Of a stretch of 64,000 nucleotides of DNA, positions 25,728 through 34,701 are shown piece by piece. The position numbers and the translations under genes are program-made. This DNA comes from Chryseobacterium sp. (lineage in GTDB: Bacteria; Bacteroidota; Bacteroidia; Flavobacteriales; Weeksellaceae): contig NZ_JARBTK010000001.1 of the NCBI RefSeq assembly GCF_029240215.1, positions 826,041 through 890,040 on the forward strand. Reading direction: 5' to 3'. Position 1 is the first letter of the stretch. Each line of letters opens with the position of its first letter. The notes beneath the pieces are model-generated. The model was not told the DNA's origin. It worked only from the letters and a program-made list of their open reading frames with translations, and searched no databases.

Positions 25728-28391
25728 TTATTCAACTTCAAGATTTTGCTTTAAAGGCAGGTTTTTAGAAGAATTTCCAACCATAATTCCGTAGTTTCCT
25801 TTTTCAACGATCCAATTCATTTTTTCGTCTAAAAACTGCAATTCTTTTACAGGGACTTCAATTGAAATCTGCTTTGATTCTCCAGATTTTAAATACACTT
25901 TCTGAAAGCCCTTCAATTCAATAATAGGTCTTGAAACCGAAGCCACCAAATCTTTTACATACAATTGAACGACTTCACTTCCCGCTTTTGAACCTGTGTT
26001 TTTCACCTTCACTTTAGCAACGATGGTATCGTTTTCAGAGTATTGGTTTTTGTTTAATTTTAAATCAGAAATTTCAAAAGTCGTGTAACTTAAACCAAAA
26101 CCAAACGGATACAATGGTTCACCACTCAAATCATAATAATCATTTCCGCGTCCGGTCGGGTGATGATTGTACGTTAAAGGCAACTGTCCTTCCTCAATCG
26201 GAAACGTAATTGGTAATTTTCCGGAAGGATTTTCTGATCCGAAAAGCACTTTTGCCACCGCATTTCCACCTTCCTCTCCGGGATACCAAACATCTAAAAT
26301 GGCTCCTACTTTGTCCTTCCAATTCGTAGTTTTTATGGCAGAACCGCCAACCAAAACTACTGTTGTAGGTTTATTTAATTTTGAAACTTCGTGAATAAAT
26401 TGTTCCTGATTTCCGGGAAGACTCAACGAAGAACGATCCTGAAATTCACCTTCATGAATTCCTGCTGCAATGATGATGTTATCTGCATTTTGAATCAATT
26501 TTAAAGCATCATTAAAGTCTTTTTGGTAATCATTCAATCCATAGTTCCAGATCAGTTCGATGTTTGCTTCTCCTCTATTTTCATGAAACTCAACAACAAT
26601 ATCAGATTTTTGACCTTTCACAAAATCTATGTCAACAGTTTTGGTTGAATAACTCAACTTTTCCCAATTGTCGATCATTAATTTTCCATTTAAATACAAT
26701 CTGAAACCGTCGTTTCCACGTAATCCAAGCTGATATTTTCCTGAATTTGGAGCCTCCAATTTTCCAGTCCAGCGAACACTGTAATTGTCGGGTTGCAGTT
26801 TTTCAGGATTTGGAGAATATAAAGTCCATTTGAAATTCAATTGTTCGTCCTGTTTTTCAAAAACGGGGTTTCCTTTTAAATCTGAATTGGAAAAATAATT
26901 TCCTTTCAAACCTTTTTGATTTTCTGAAGATAAAAACTCAGTTGAAACGGTCGTGAAATCCTTCAAATTCCAGTCAATTCCTTTGGAATAATTGACTTCA
27001 ATATTTTTATTTTTAACGAAATTTTTAATCCCATCTAAAATACTCACTTTCTTGTTTCCCGGCCCTGAATAACCGCCTAATCTCGCATCAACAGCATCAG
27101 TTCCGACCACTAAAATCTTTTTAACATTTTCCGAAATCGGAAGCGTCTGATTATTATTTTGAAGCAAAACAAAAGATTCAATGGCGGTTTTTTCGGCTAA
27201 CGGTTTGTGATTTAATTTCTTTAATTCTGAAATAGCTGCATCAGAAACGTAAGGATTTTCAAACAAACCCAATTCAAATTTTGCCCTCAAAACCCTTGAA
27301 ACCGCATCATCAATTCTTTCCTGAGAAATTCTTCCATCCAAAAATGGCGGAATAAACAATTTATAATGATTGTATTCCGTTTGGAAAATCACATCAAGTC
27401 CCGCATTTATCGCCTGTGCAGAAGCATCATCGTAATCTTTTGCCGTAAAATGCAGAACGTTTGATCCACCAACTGCACTTGCATCGCTAATCACAAATCC
27501 CTTAAAATACCATTCATTTTTTAATTTTTCGGTCAGCAACCAATGATTTGCCGTTGAAGGTCGTCCGTCCAACAAATTATAAGAAGTCATCACCGATCTG
27601 CTTTTGCCTTGTGTGAAGGCTTTTTGAAAAGGAATTAAATATGTTTCTTCCAAATATCTTTTGCTCCAATGAATTGGATATGAATCTCTTCCACCCTCGC
27701 CGACATTCGCTAAAAAATGTTTTGGAGTCGTTATAATTCCCTGATTTTCAAAAGAACTGACAAAATTCACTCCCATCACCGAAGTCAAAAATGGGTCTTC
27801 ACCGTACGTTTCCTCTGTTCTTCCCCATCGAACATCACTCGCCAAATTCACAACCGGTGTCAGAATCTGACGAATTCCTCTTAATCTTGATTCTTTGGCA
27901 ATAGCTGTCGAAACTTCTTTCATCAATTCAGGATTGAAGGTTGCTGACAAACCAATCGCCTGCGGAAAAGCCGTTGCTCCTTCACGCATCAATCCGTGTA
28001 AAGCCTCATCAAAAGGAATAATGGGAATTCCCAATCTTGATTCTTCAACAAAATATTTTTGAATCGCGTTGATCTTTTTGGTTAATCTTTCCGCATCTTC
28101 ATTTGCGTTATATTTCAACAATTGTCCGGCAACGCCACCGCCTTGATTTCCTGCACTTATCTGCAATCCGAAGATTCCGTGGGAATATTGGCCTTCCGGA
28201 ACATTGTCCAAATCTCCGGGGATCATAAAACACTGCCAGAATTTTTCTTCTGGTGTCATTCTTTTCAGCAAATCATGAACTCTTGTTTCTATTGGTTGTT
28301 TCGGATCTTTATATAATGGTTTTTGAGCTGAAATAATTACAGAACTCAATAATGAAATTGCTATGATTTTAAAACGAAATTTAAAGCACAT
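25728..28391 (-). CDS. GH3 beta-glucosidase with inserted PA14 domain
   Basis: Exported glycoside hydrolase of 887 residues. A signal peptide (1-22, VIISAQ) precedes the GH3 N-terminal barrel (RLGIPIIPFDEALHG, TEETYGEDPFL, TPKHFLANVGEGG, and the nucleophile region GFVISDASAVGG). The second GH3 domain is split by a PA14 domain (about residues 480-610, KGNYFSNSDLKGNPVF to YLNGKLMIDNW), which usually binds carbohydrate. A fibronectin-III-like domain closes the protein (VKNTGSKAGSEVVQLYVKD). GH3-PA14 enzymes act on beta-glucosides, xylosides or related oligosaccharides. The fucosidase gene follows upstream on the same strand, suggesting shared glycan degradation. Confidence 0.93.
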   Translation of the reverse strand: MCFKFRFKIIAISLLSSVIISAQKPLYKDPKQPIETRVHDLLKRMTPEEKFWQCFMIPGDLDNVPEGQYSHGIFGLQISAGNQGGGVAGQLLKYNANEDAERLTKKINAIQKYFVEESRLGIPIIPFDEALHGLMREGATAFPQAIGLSATFNPELMKEVSTAIAKESRLRGIRQILTPVVNLASDVRWGRTEETYGEDPFLTSVMGVNFVSSFENQGIITTPKHFLANVGEGGRDSYPIHWSKRYLEETYLIPFQKAFTQGKSRSVMTSYNLLDGRPSTANHWLLTEKLKNEWYFKGFVISDASAVGGSNVLHFTAKDYDDASAQAINAGLDVIFQTEYNHYKLFIPPFLDGRISQERIDDAVSRVLRAKFELGLFENPYVSDAAISELKKLNHKPLAEKTAIESFVLLQNNNQTLPISENVKKILVVGTDAVDARLGGYSGPGNKKVSILDGIKNFVKNKNIEVNYSKGIDWNLKDFTTVSTEFLSSENQKGLKGNYFSNSDLKGNPVFEKQDEQLNFKWTLYSPNPEKLQPDNYSVRWTGKLEAPNSGKYQLGLRGNDGFRLYLNGKLMIDNWEKLSYSTKTVDIDFVKGQKSDIVVEFHENRGEANIELIWNYGLNDYQKDFNDALKLIQNADNIIIAAGIHEGEFQDRSSLSLPGNQEQFIHEVSKLNKPTTVVLVGGSAIKTTNWKDKVGAILDVWYPGEEGGNAVAKVLFGSENPSGKLPITFPIEEGQLPLTYNHHPTGRGNDYYDLSGEPLYPFGFGLSYTTFEISDLKLNKNQYSENDTIVAKVKVKNTGSKAGSEVVQLYVKDLVASVSRPIIELKGFQKVYLKSGESKQISIEVPVKELQFLDEKMNWIVEKGNYGIMVGNSSKNLPLKQNLEVE

Positions 28392-28666
28392 AAATAATTT
28401 GATTTAATTATTGTTCTTTTGTCTTGAAATCGAAGATTCGACGAAGTCAAACAAAAGAACCAAAAATTCAAGACTTGAAACTCTCCGCTAAAAATAAAAT
28501 CTGTTCTCTAAAAATTCTAAAACTCGTGCGAATTTTATGTTGCTTTTTCAGTTCAACATTTGTGTCGCGCTCAAACAGTAGAATTTTCTTAACGTTCACA
28601 GACTTTATTTTCCTAACGCTCCGATTTCCTAAGTCATTTTAATATACAATTAGTTTACAATTTCAA
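28392..28666. repeat. Intergenic block between GH3 and fucosidase genes
   Basis: A 275-base gap without a credible gene. It carries short mirror-like elements: CTTGAAATCGAAGATTCGA near 28413 and TTCAAGACTTGAAA near 28469, plus AACGTTCAC and AACGCTCCG blocks near 28591 and 28614. The text strongly resembles an intergenic repeat that I associate with Chryseobacterium genomes, but copies cannot be verified from this window. Confidence 0.3.
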
Positions 28667-30106
28667 CTATTGCGTAATCTTAATTACGGTTGAATATTGT
28701 AATTGAGTTCTTTCCCTGGGTAAATTAATTTCAATTGAGTTTCCAGATTTTTTCCATTGAATTTTAGAAGAAACTCCTAACACGTTCAATGATTTTGGTT
28801 TAAAATTTTCAGGAATGGAAAAATTTAAAGTTGACGGAGATTGATAATTTGTTTTTTCATCCAAGTGAAAAATATTCACTGTTTTCCCATCTTTACTTTG
28901 CGTATAATAAAAATTACCGTCATGATAAGGTGCCACCGCTCTCGTTGCAAAAACTGCGGACTGATTTTTATCCATCCAAGTTGAGATTTCATTTAATCTT
29001 TCGTAAACAATCGGGTCATAATCTCCGTTTGGTCCGGGAGCGATATTCATCAGGTAATTTCCGCCTCTCGAAATGATTTTCACTAAAGTTTCAATGATTT
29101 TCTGAGAAGATTTATAATTGTCATTCGGAACATAAGAAAACGAATCTCCCATCGTGATACAGCTCTCCCACGGGATCGAAAGTGCGTGCTCAGGAACGGC
29201 TTGTTCGGGTGTCACATAATTTTCCCATTTTCCGGGAACCGTGCGGTCTACAATGATAATTCCGGGTTGATTTTTTCGAGCCATTGTTCCGATTTTATCC
29301 ATATCAATATCCTGTTCAACCTTGATCGTTCTTTGCCATTCCACTTTTGGATCAATGGTATTAAATGGACGAACCCAACCTCCATCCAACCAAAGAATAT
29401 CAATTTTACCGTAGTTTAAAGTGATTTCATTTAACTGATTAAATGTGAAATTTTTAAAATTATTCCATCTTTCGGGGTATTTTTTAGGATCATAATTCAC
29501 ATTTCTGTCTTTTGGCGGAAAATACGACCACCAATAATCATCAGAATGCCAATCCGGTTTTGAAAAATAGGCTCCGATTTTGAAGCCTTCTTTTTGGAAT
29601 GTATCGAAAATCTCTTTTGTCACATCCGCTTTCGAATTTTTGGAAAAAGGAGTTTTTGATGAGGTAATCTTATAATCAGACTGTTGTGTATCAAACATGG
29701 CAAAGCCATCGTGATGTTTTGTTGTGAACACTACATATTTCATTCCTGCCTTTTTTGCAGCATCTGCCCATTTTTGTGGATTAAATTGAGTTGGATTGAA
29801 AGTCGTCTGAAGATTTTCATAGTTTTTCACATATTCATTGTAAGCTTTTCCGTGTTCGGGCTTACGTTGTGTCCATGGTTCGTCTTCAGGACAAAGGCTC
29901 CAACTTTCGACAATTCCCCATTGGCTGTATGTTCCCCAATGCATAAACAATCCGAATTTTAAATCCTGCCAGTTTTCAAGATTTTGGACAACAAGCGGAT
30001 CAGTCGGTTTTTGGTAGCCTTCCGAAACATTGTGAGCCTGTGAAAAAAAAGTGGATGAGAGTAAAAGTGACGAGAAAAATATGGTTTTCGTTTTTTTACT
30101 TAACAT
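28667..30106 (-). CDS. GH29 alpha-L-fucosidase
   Basis: Exported glycosidase of 479 residues that releases alpha-linked L-fucose (EC 3.2.1.51 family). After a signal peptide (1-24, FFSQA) comes the GH29 start WQDLKFGLFMHWGTYSQWG, then YVVFTTKHHDGFAMFD, and the nucleophile region DILWLDGGW, where the Asp of LWLDG is the expected nucleophile. ISRGGNYLMNIAPGPNGD is also typical. A small beta domain ends the protein. The enzyme has a complete GH29 core and lacks an extra binding domain. No SusC/SusD pair is adjacent, so it is not a classical polysaccharide-utilisation locus. Confidence 0.95.
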   Translation of the reverse strand: MLSKKTKTIFFSSLLLSSTFFSQAHNVSEGYQKPTDPLVVQNLENWQDLKFGLFMHWGTYSQWGIVESWSLCPEDEPWTQRKPEHGKAYNEYVKNYENLQTTFNPTQFNPQKWADAAKKAGMKYVVFTTKHHDGFAMFDTQQSDYKITSSKTPFSKNSKADVTKEIFDTFQKEGFKIGAYFSKPDWHSDDYWWSYFPPKDRNVNYDPKKYPERWNNFKNFTFNQLNEITLNYGKIDILWLDGGWVRPFNTIDPKVEWQRTIKVEQDIDMDKIGTMARKNQPGIIIVDRTVPGKWENYVTPEQAVPEHALSIPWESCITMGDSFSYVPNDNYKSSQKIIETLVKIISRGGNYLMNIAPGPNGDYDPIVYERLNEISTWMDKNQSAVFATRAVAPYHDGNFYYTQSKDGKTVNIFHLDEKTNYQSPSTLNFSIPENFKPKSLNVLGVSSKIQWKKSGNSIEINLPRERTQLQYSTVIKITQ

Positions 30107-30198
30107 AAAGTTTAGTTTTTGCTAATTTAATCATGATTTGATGAACCAGCAAAAATATTCTTACAGTCAATTAACTGAATTTTATCTGAAGATTTTAC

Positions 30199-30903
30199 CT
30201 AAACCAAGTACTTCTTAGTTTTAACTATGATCCCGGAACCTTCTGCGAGCATTACAGAAAGTGGTTTCTGATGATTTAAACATTCAAAATCTTTTCCGTA
30301 AATCTTGTTAAAACAAATTTCCACCTGATGATTTTTAACTTTATACCAATCCCATTTTGGATGACAGACTTCATATTCTGAAGTTTTGTTGAATCTTTTT
30401 GTAAAGCCATAATAATGCTCTGTGATAAATTCAAATTCTGAATCATTTTCGATAGGAAAGGCTTTATTATCAGCGGTTATTTCGATAGAATGCCAACTTT
30501 TGTCTTTCCATGAATATTTGATCATAAAATCATTTTCAGTATGCTGTATATGATTTTTCATGCGCATCGTTTTGTAGTTTTCTCCATAAACAGAATTTGC
30601 CACCCAACTCAAAGCCGGTTTCGGAACAATTTCTTTGATGAAAACCACACCTCTTTTCCACTCGTTTCCTTCTTTTTTCTTTACATAAAATCTAAGATTT
30701 ACTTCCTCAAAATTTCTGTGAAAAGGAATCGGAAGTCCTAATAATTTGGTATTTAAAAACATGAAACCTACAAGACTTACATAACATTTACCTTTATAGA
30801 AATCGATTTCAGTACCTTTTGGGAGATATTTAATTAAGATTTCAGGATTTATTTCGTAATTGATGATTGCTAATTTTCGCCATTCGGCTTTCAGGAAATT
30901 CAT
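30199..30903 (-). CDS. DUF2071 family protein (YqjF-like)
   Basis: Cytosolic protein of 234 residues. The family signature runs through KAEWRKLAIINYEINPEIL at the start, YVSLVGFMFLNTKLLG, and VNLRFYVK...RGVVFIKEIVPK, and the C-terminus NKIYGKDFECLNHQKPLSVMLAEGSG is also typical. DUF2071 proteins adopt an acetoacetate-decarboxylase-like fold, but their activity is unknown. It is the last gene of the minus-strand unit that starts with the GbsR regulator at 32105 and contains a frameshifted membrane protein, 137 bases upstream. Confidence 0.88.
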   Translation of the reverse strand: MNFLKAEWRKLAIINYEINPEILIKYLPKGTEIDFYKGKCYVSLVGFMFLNTKLLGLPIPFHRNFEEVNLRFYVKKKEGNEWKRGVVFIKEIVPKPALSWVANSVYGENYKTMRMKNHIQHTENDFMIKYSWKDKSWHSIEITADNKAFPIENDSEFEFITEHYYGFTKRFNKTSEYEVCHPKWDWYKVKNHQVEICFNKIYGKDFECLNHQKPLSVMLAEGSGIIVKTKKYLV

Positions 30904-31040
30904 AATTTTTTGTTTTTGAATTATTTAAAATAATATCATTTAAAATGGTTAAATATTTAATTTTTAATCAGATAATTCCGCTGTTTTTTGATTAAATCTG
31001 TATGATTCATTTTCCCTTAGTTTAATGGTTTTAAGAAATT

Positions 31041-31536
31041 TCAATCAATTAAATCTTGTTTTTTAATCTTGTTTTTTGAATCAAACCAACTTATCCATAG
31101 AGATTGAAAAATCAACAATGGCGTAAGAAACATCCATGTTAAAACTAACATTCCCGAAAAATTTTCAAAATCATTCCAATCAAAAACAAAAGCCAATCTC
31201 CAACTAAGAAAACCTACAACGACAAAAGTTGACAGAAACATATATAATTTTCGAGATTCGTCATTGGTAAAGTTATTGTTGAAAAATTTAATAATATTCA
31301 AAGTATATTGTACGATCGCCAAAATAAAAAATTCAATGATCATAATCTGAGAAAAAATGTCGTTTCCGAAATAAATATATTGTGCTAAAGTGACAACAAA
31401 TATTAAAACCGTTATGATTTGAATCTTTAATTCATGTTTAAAAGTGTTTTCATGATATTCAATTTTAAAAAGTTATTCTTTTTGTTTTTCCTCCGAAATA
31501 AAAAATTAGGATTAAATGAATAATTGAGTTTTTCAT
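31041..31536 (-). pseudogene. Four-helix membrane protein gene interrupted by a one-base insertion
   Basis: From the ATG at 31536 the frame reads 23 residues (MKNSIIHLILIFYFGG...) and stops. The next frame continues without any start codon as FKIEYHENTFKHELKIQ, through four hydrophobic segments, to a TAA at 31041. Removing one T from the T5 run at about 31466-31470 joins both parts into exactly 164 codons. The corrected protein is an integral membrane protein of unknown family. As the sequence stands, only the last 100 residues could be made from an ATG at 31343. The cause is either real inactivation or a sequencing error. The gene lies between gbsR-like and DUF2071 genes in one operon. Confidence 0.7.
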
Positions 31537-31547
31537 AATTATAATAT

Positions 31548-31565
31548 TTTCAGTAATTATTGAAA
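31548..31565 (-). promoter_or_regulatory. Candidate operator upstream of the frameshifted membrane gene
   Basis: TTTCAG-TAATTA-TTGAAA differs by one base from the perfect palindrome in the GbsR-type gene's own promoter (32166-32183). It lies 12 bases upstream of the ATG at 31536, a position suited to repression. Binding by the local regulator is inference. Confidence 0.4.
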
Positions 31566-31577
31566 GTTAATTTGAAA

Positions 31578-31601
31578 TAAAAAAGGATTTTGAAGTCCTT
31601 T
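31578..31601 (-). terminator. Weak hairpin after the GbsR-type gene
   Basis: AAAGGA (31582-31587) pairs with TCCTTT (31596-31601). On the minus strand a T-run follows. The stem is only 6 bp, so it may attenuate and not fully separate the regulator from the downstream genes. Confidence 0.4.
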
Positions 31602-32105
31602 CTATTTTAATAAATTGGTGATCTTTCCGACCAGCCAATGATCATCGCTTTTTATAGCGAGATCCATAATATTGTTGATTTTGCTTGTGACATTGCTAAA
31701 ATCATCCATCAATTTGATAAATTCTTTTGCTTCATCAGAATTGTTGTCTTCAATGTTTTTTAATTCTTCTAGAAATGCTACAACTGGCTCTATTTCTCTC
31801 TTTCTTCGCTCTTTTGTAATCTGTTTAAACAAAAACCAAACATCTTTTTCGGCAATGAAATATTCTTTTCGGTCACCTTTGATAAACTCTTTTTTCACAA
31901 TTCCCCAATCCATCAAAGCACGGAGATTCATATTGGCGTTTCCTCTTGAGATTTCAAGCAATTCCATGACCTCATCTGTAGAAAGCGGTTTTCCATTTGC
32001 CAAAAGTAAAGCATGAACCTGTGCCATTGTACGGTTGATTCCCCAGCTCGTTGCGAATGTTCCCCAAGTCTGAATGTATTTTTCTTTGGCTTCTGAAAGT
32101 TTCAT
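31602..32105 (-). CDS. GbsR/MarR-like transcriptional regulator
   Basis: DNA-binding protein of 167 residues. A winged helix-turn-helix spans about residues 20-90 (TMAQVHALLLANGKPLSTDEVMELLEISRGNANMNLRAL), followed by an acidic helical dimerisation part ending in HWLVGKITNLLK. This matches the GbsR family, whose characterised members repress osmolyte or membrane-protein genes. It is the first gene of a minus-strand unit with the membrane gene and DUF2071. A perfect palindrome overlaps the -33 element of its own promoter and a near copy precedes the membrane gene, consistent with autoregulation. Confidence 0.9.
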   Translation of the reverse strand: MKLSEAKEKYIQTWGTFATSWGINRTMAQVHALLLANGKPLSTDEVMELLEISRGNANMNLRALMDWGIVKKEFIKGDRKEYFIAEKDVWFLFKQITKERRKREIEPVVAFLEELKNIEDNNSDEAKEFIKLMDDFSNVTSKINNIMDLAIKSDDHWLVGKITNLLK

Positions 32106-32141
32106 TTCTTTTAATTATTTTGTTTTGTCGATTTTCTACTA

Positions 32142-32183
32142 CAAATATAATCATAGTTTTTGAATTTTCAATAATATTTGAAA
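32142..32183 (-). promoter_or_regulatory. GbsR-type gene promoter with overlapping palindrome
   Basis: Minus strand: TTG (32171-32169), 19 bases, TATATTTG (32149-32142). The perfect palindrome TTTCAA-TAATAT-TTGAAA (32166-32183) covers the -33 element, as an autorepressor site would. Confidence 0.5.
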
Positions 32184-32195
32184 GTTTATTTTGTT

Positions 32196-32227
32196 AAAAA
32201 AAAGAAATCTCCGAAGAAATTTCTTTT
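32196..32227 (-). terminator. Terminator of the vWA fusion gene
   Basis: AAAGAAAT (32201-32208) pairs with ATTTCTTT (32219-32226) around a 10-base loop. On the minus strand a long T-run follows. It lies just beyond the stop of the 817-residue gene. Confidence 0.7.
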
Positions 32228-32236
32228 GATAACATC

Positions 32237-34690
32237 TTATTTTTGAATGGTTTTATAAGTTTCCAACAATCTTATAAACTCTGATCTGTAACCTTCCTCA
32301 TCGTTTCCTTTTCCTTTCTTAGAAAGTTTTTCAATGTCAATTAGATTTTTGTTTTTAATTAAATCAGAATTCCTTAAAACCAATCCAAACCAAGCTACAG
32401 AAGAGGCAAATTTAAAGTCGTCACTTGCTGAAGAAATGGTTTCATTTAAATTTTTCACCACCTGAACGATTTCTGAACTTGTATCTCCGTCAGGTTTTTT
32501 ATATCTGAATTTCACGGTAGCCATTTCGTCATTAAAATTTTCATCATTTGTGTTTTTAGTATATTTTAAATCATTTTCTTTTGGTAAAAATTCAGATTTT
32601 ACATCAGTTGGAATGACTTCATATAAAGCCGTTACAGTATGTCCGCTTCCCAATTCTCCTGCATCAATTTTATCGTTGGTAAAATCTTCATTCTTCAATT
32701 TTCGGTTTTCATAACCAATCAAACGGTAAGATTTCACATATTTCGGATTAAACTCAATCTGAATTTTCACATCTTTGGCAATCGCATACATACTTCCCGC
32801 AAACTCTTTTCCAAGAAACTTATTGGCTTCCTGCATATTGTCGATGTAAGCATAATTTCCGTTACCTTTATTGGCCAAAGTTTCCATTCGGTTGTCTTTA
32901 AAATTCCCCATTCCGAAACCTAAACAGGTAAGAAATACGCCGGATTTTCTTTTTTCTTCAATCAAGGTTTGAAGATCGCCTGTCGAAGATACTCCTACAT
33001 TGAAATCTCCGTCTGTTGCAATAATAACTCGGTTATTTCCACCTTTGATAAAATTTTCCTGGGCAAGTTTATATGCCAGTTCGATTCCTTGTCCTCCTGC
33101 TGTACTTCCACCTGCCTGAAGTTTGTCTAAAGCTTCAATTATTTTATTTTTCTCTTTAGCTGAAGTCGGTGGTAAAACCATTCCTGCGCTTCCTGCGTAG
33201 ACTACGATCCCGACTTTGTCTTGTGGTCTTAATTCATCTAAAAGAACTTTGAAAGACGATTTGAGCAACGGTAATTTATTCGCTTCATTCATCGAACCTG
33301 AAACATCAATCAGAAAAACAAAATTTGAACTTGGTAATTTATCCATCGGAATATTTTTTCCCTGAAGACCTATTTTCAGCAATTTGTGTTTAGGATTCCA
33401 AGGTGCATCATTGTATTCTGTATTTATTGAAAAAGGCTGATCATTTTTCGGTTGGGGATAATTGTATTTAAAATAGTTGATCATCTCTTCGATTCTCACC
33501 GCATTTTTATTCACGATTTCACCATTATTAATCATTCTTCGAATATTGGAATAAGCTGCTTTATCGACATCAACCGAGAAAGTAGAAACCGATTGGTTTT
33601 TTGTCAGTTCAAAAGGATTTTCAACGAAAGCATCGTATTCTTCAGAATTATATTGTTGAATCTGCTTTGATTTTGAAATGCTGTCCTGAATTTTTTGAAT
33701 TTGCTTGAGTGCTTTTCTTTCTTTTCTCGAAAGTTTTTTGGTGGTAACAACGACTACTCCATTGGTGGCACGGCTTCCATAAAGAGCGGTTAGTGCTGCT
33801 TCTTTTAAAACATCTACGCTTTTTATCTGCTGAGGATTCAACTTTGTTAAAGCACTTTGGTTTGCAACAACACCATCGATTATAATGAGAGGCTGATTAT
33901 TCCCATTTAAACTTGAAACCCCTCTAATGACAATATTTTGTGGCAGACTTTTCGAAAGAATCGGACTACTTGGTATTTGTCCTTGAAGAGAATTTAACGG
34001 ATTATTGTTGTATGATTGATTATTAAGCCACCCATTATTATTACTTGAAATCTTAATTCCTGCAACACTACCTTGTAAAGATTGAACTACATTAGAATTT
34101 GAAATCTGAGTTGAGGATGATGTCGCATCTTGTCTTTTTCTAATTCCTAAAGCACCTGTTACAACAACTTCTCTCATCTCTTGCGGCTCATCATCTTTAT
34201 CTAAAACTCCGTCATGATCTGGTTCCATATAATTTGGGTTACTTGCAACTCTATAATCTCCTTGTTGTGGAACTAAAATAATTGGAGCTTTTACAGGTTC
34301 AGGAACTACATTTGAATAAACTAAAACTTGATTTTCTTTTTGAGAATGTACAACAGCAATTTCCTTTTCAATATTAGATTTTACAGTACTATCAATTACC
34401 TGAACTTTAGGATTTACTTTTGGTGAAATAGTATTTTGAGCAATTTGAGGTTTATTAATTTCAGAAACATTATTTTTATTAATAAAGTAAAATGCTCCCA
34501 AACCAATAATCAAACTCGCTGCGATTCCATAAGGAAACCAGATTGGAATTACTTTTTTCTTTTCTTCTTTTTTATCTAATTTCTCCTCCACTTTTGCCCA
34601 AACTTTATCAAAACCAGGAAAAGTCGTAGGTTCTTCCAAAGAATGAGAAGCCTCATTGAATTTTTTATCTATATCGTGATTGTTTTCCAT
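32237..34690 (-). CDS. Fusion protein: anti-sigma-like segment, TonB-receptor plug, von Willebrand A domain
   Basis: Membrane protein of 817 residues with an unusual domain order. Residues 1-50 are cytosolic and charged, with one transmembrane helix at about 52-71, as in anti-sigma factors. Residues 173-318 match the plug domain of SusC-like TonB receptors (EVVVTGALGIRKR, then VIRGVSSLNGNNQPLIIIDG and ALYGSRATNGVVVVTTK), but no beta-barrel follows. After a Lys/Gln-rich linker, residues about 370-817 form a YfbK-type module with a von Willebrand A domain; the metal site DVSGS starts at D462, with the conserved TDGDFNVG later. The gene starts 11 bases after the sigma factor stop, so the two are coexpressed. 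It probably restrains or senses for that sigma factor. Confidence 0.88.
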   Translation of the reverse strand: MENNHDIDKKFNEASHSLEEPTTFPGFDKVWAKVEEKLDKKEEKKKVIPIWFPYGIAASLIIGLGAFYFINKNNVSEINKPQIAQNTISPKVNPKVQVIDSTVKSNIEKEIAVVHSQKENQVLVYSNVVPEPVKAPIILVPQQGDYRVASNPNYMEPDHDGVLDKDDEPQEMREVVVTGALGIRKRQDATSSSTQISNSNVVQSLQGSVAGIKISSNNNGWLNNQSYNNNPLNSLQGQIPSSPILSKSLPQNIVIRGVSSLNGNNQPLIIIDGVVANQSALTKLNPQQIKSVDVLKEAALTALYGSRATNGVVVVTTKKLSRKERKALKQIQKIQDSISKSKQIQQYNSEEYDAFVENPFELTKNQSVSTFSVDVDKAAYSNIRRMINNGEIVNKNAVRIEEMINYFKYNYPQPKNDQPFSINTEYNDAPWNPKHKLLKIGLQGKNIPMDKLPSSNFVFLIDVSGSMNEANKLPLLKSSFKVLLDELRPQDKVGIVVYAGSAGMVLPPTSAKEKNKIIEALDKLQAGGSTAGGQGIELAYKLAQENFIKGGNNRVIIATDGDFNVGVSSTGDLQTLIEEKRKSGVFLTCLGFGMGNFKDNRMETLANKGNGNYAYIDNMQEANKFLGKEFAGSMYAIAKDVKIQIEFNPKYVKSYRLIGYENRKLKNEDFTNDKIDAGELGSGHTVTALYEVIPTDVKSEFLPKENDLKYTKNTNDENFNDEMATVKFRYKKPDGDTSSEIVQVVKNLNETISSASDDFKFASSVAWFGLVLRNSDLIKNKNLIDIEKLSKKGKGNDEEGYRSEFIRLLETYKTIQK

Positions 34691-34701
34691 TGTGTAAAAG
34701 T

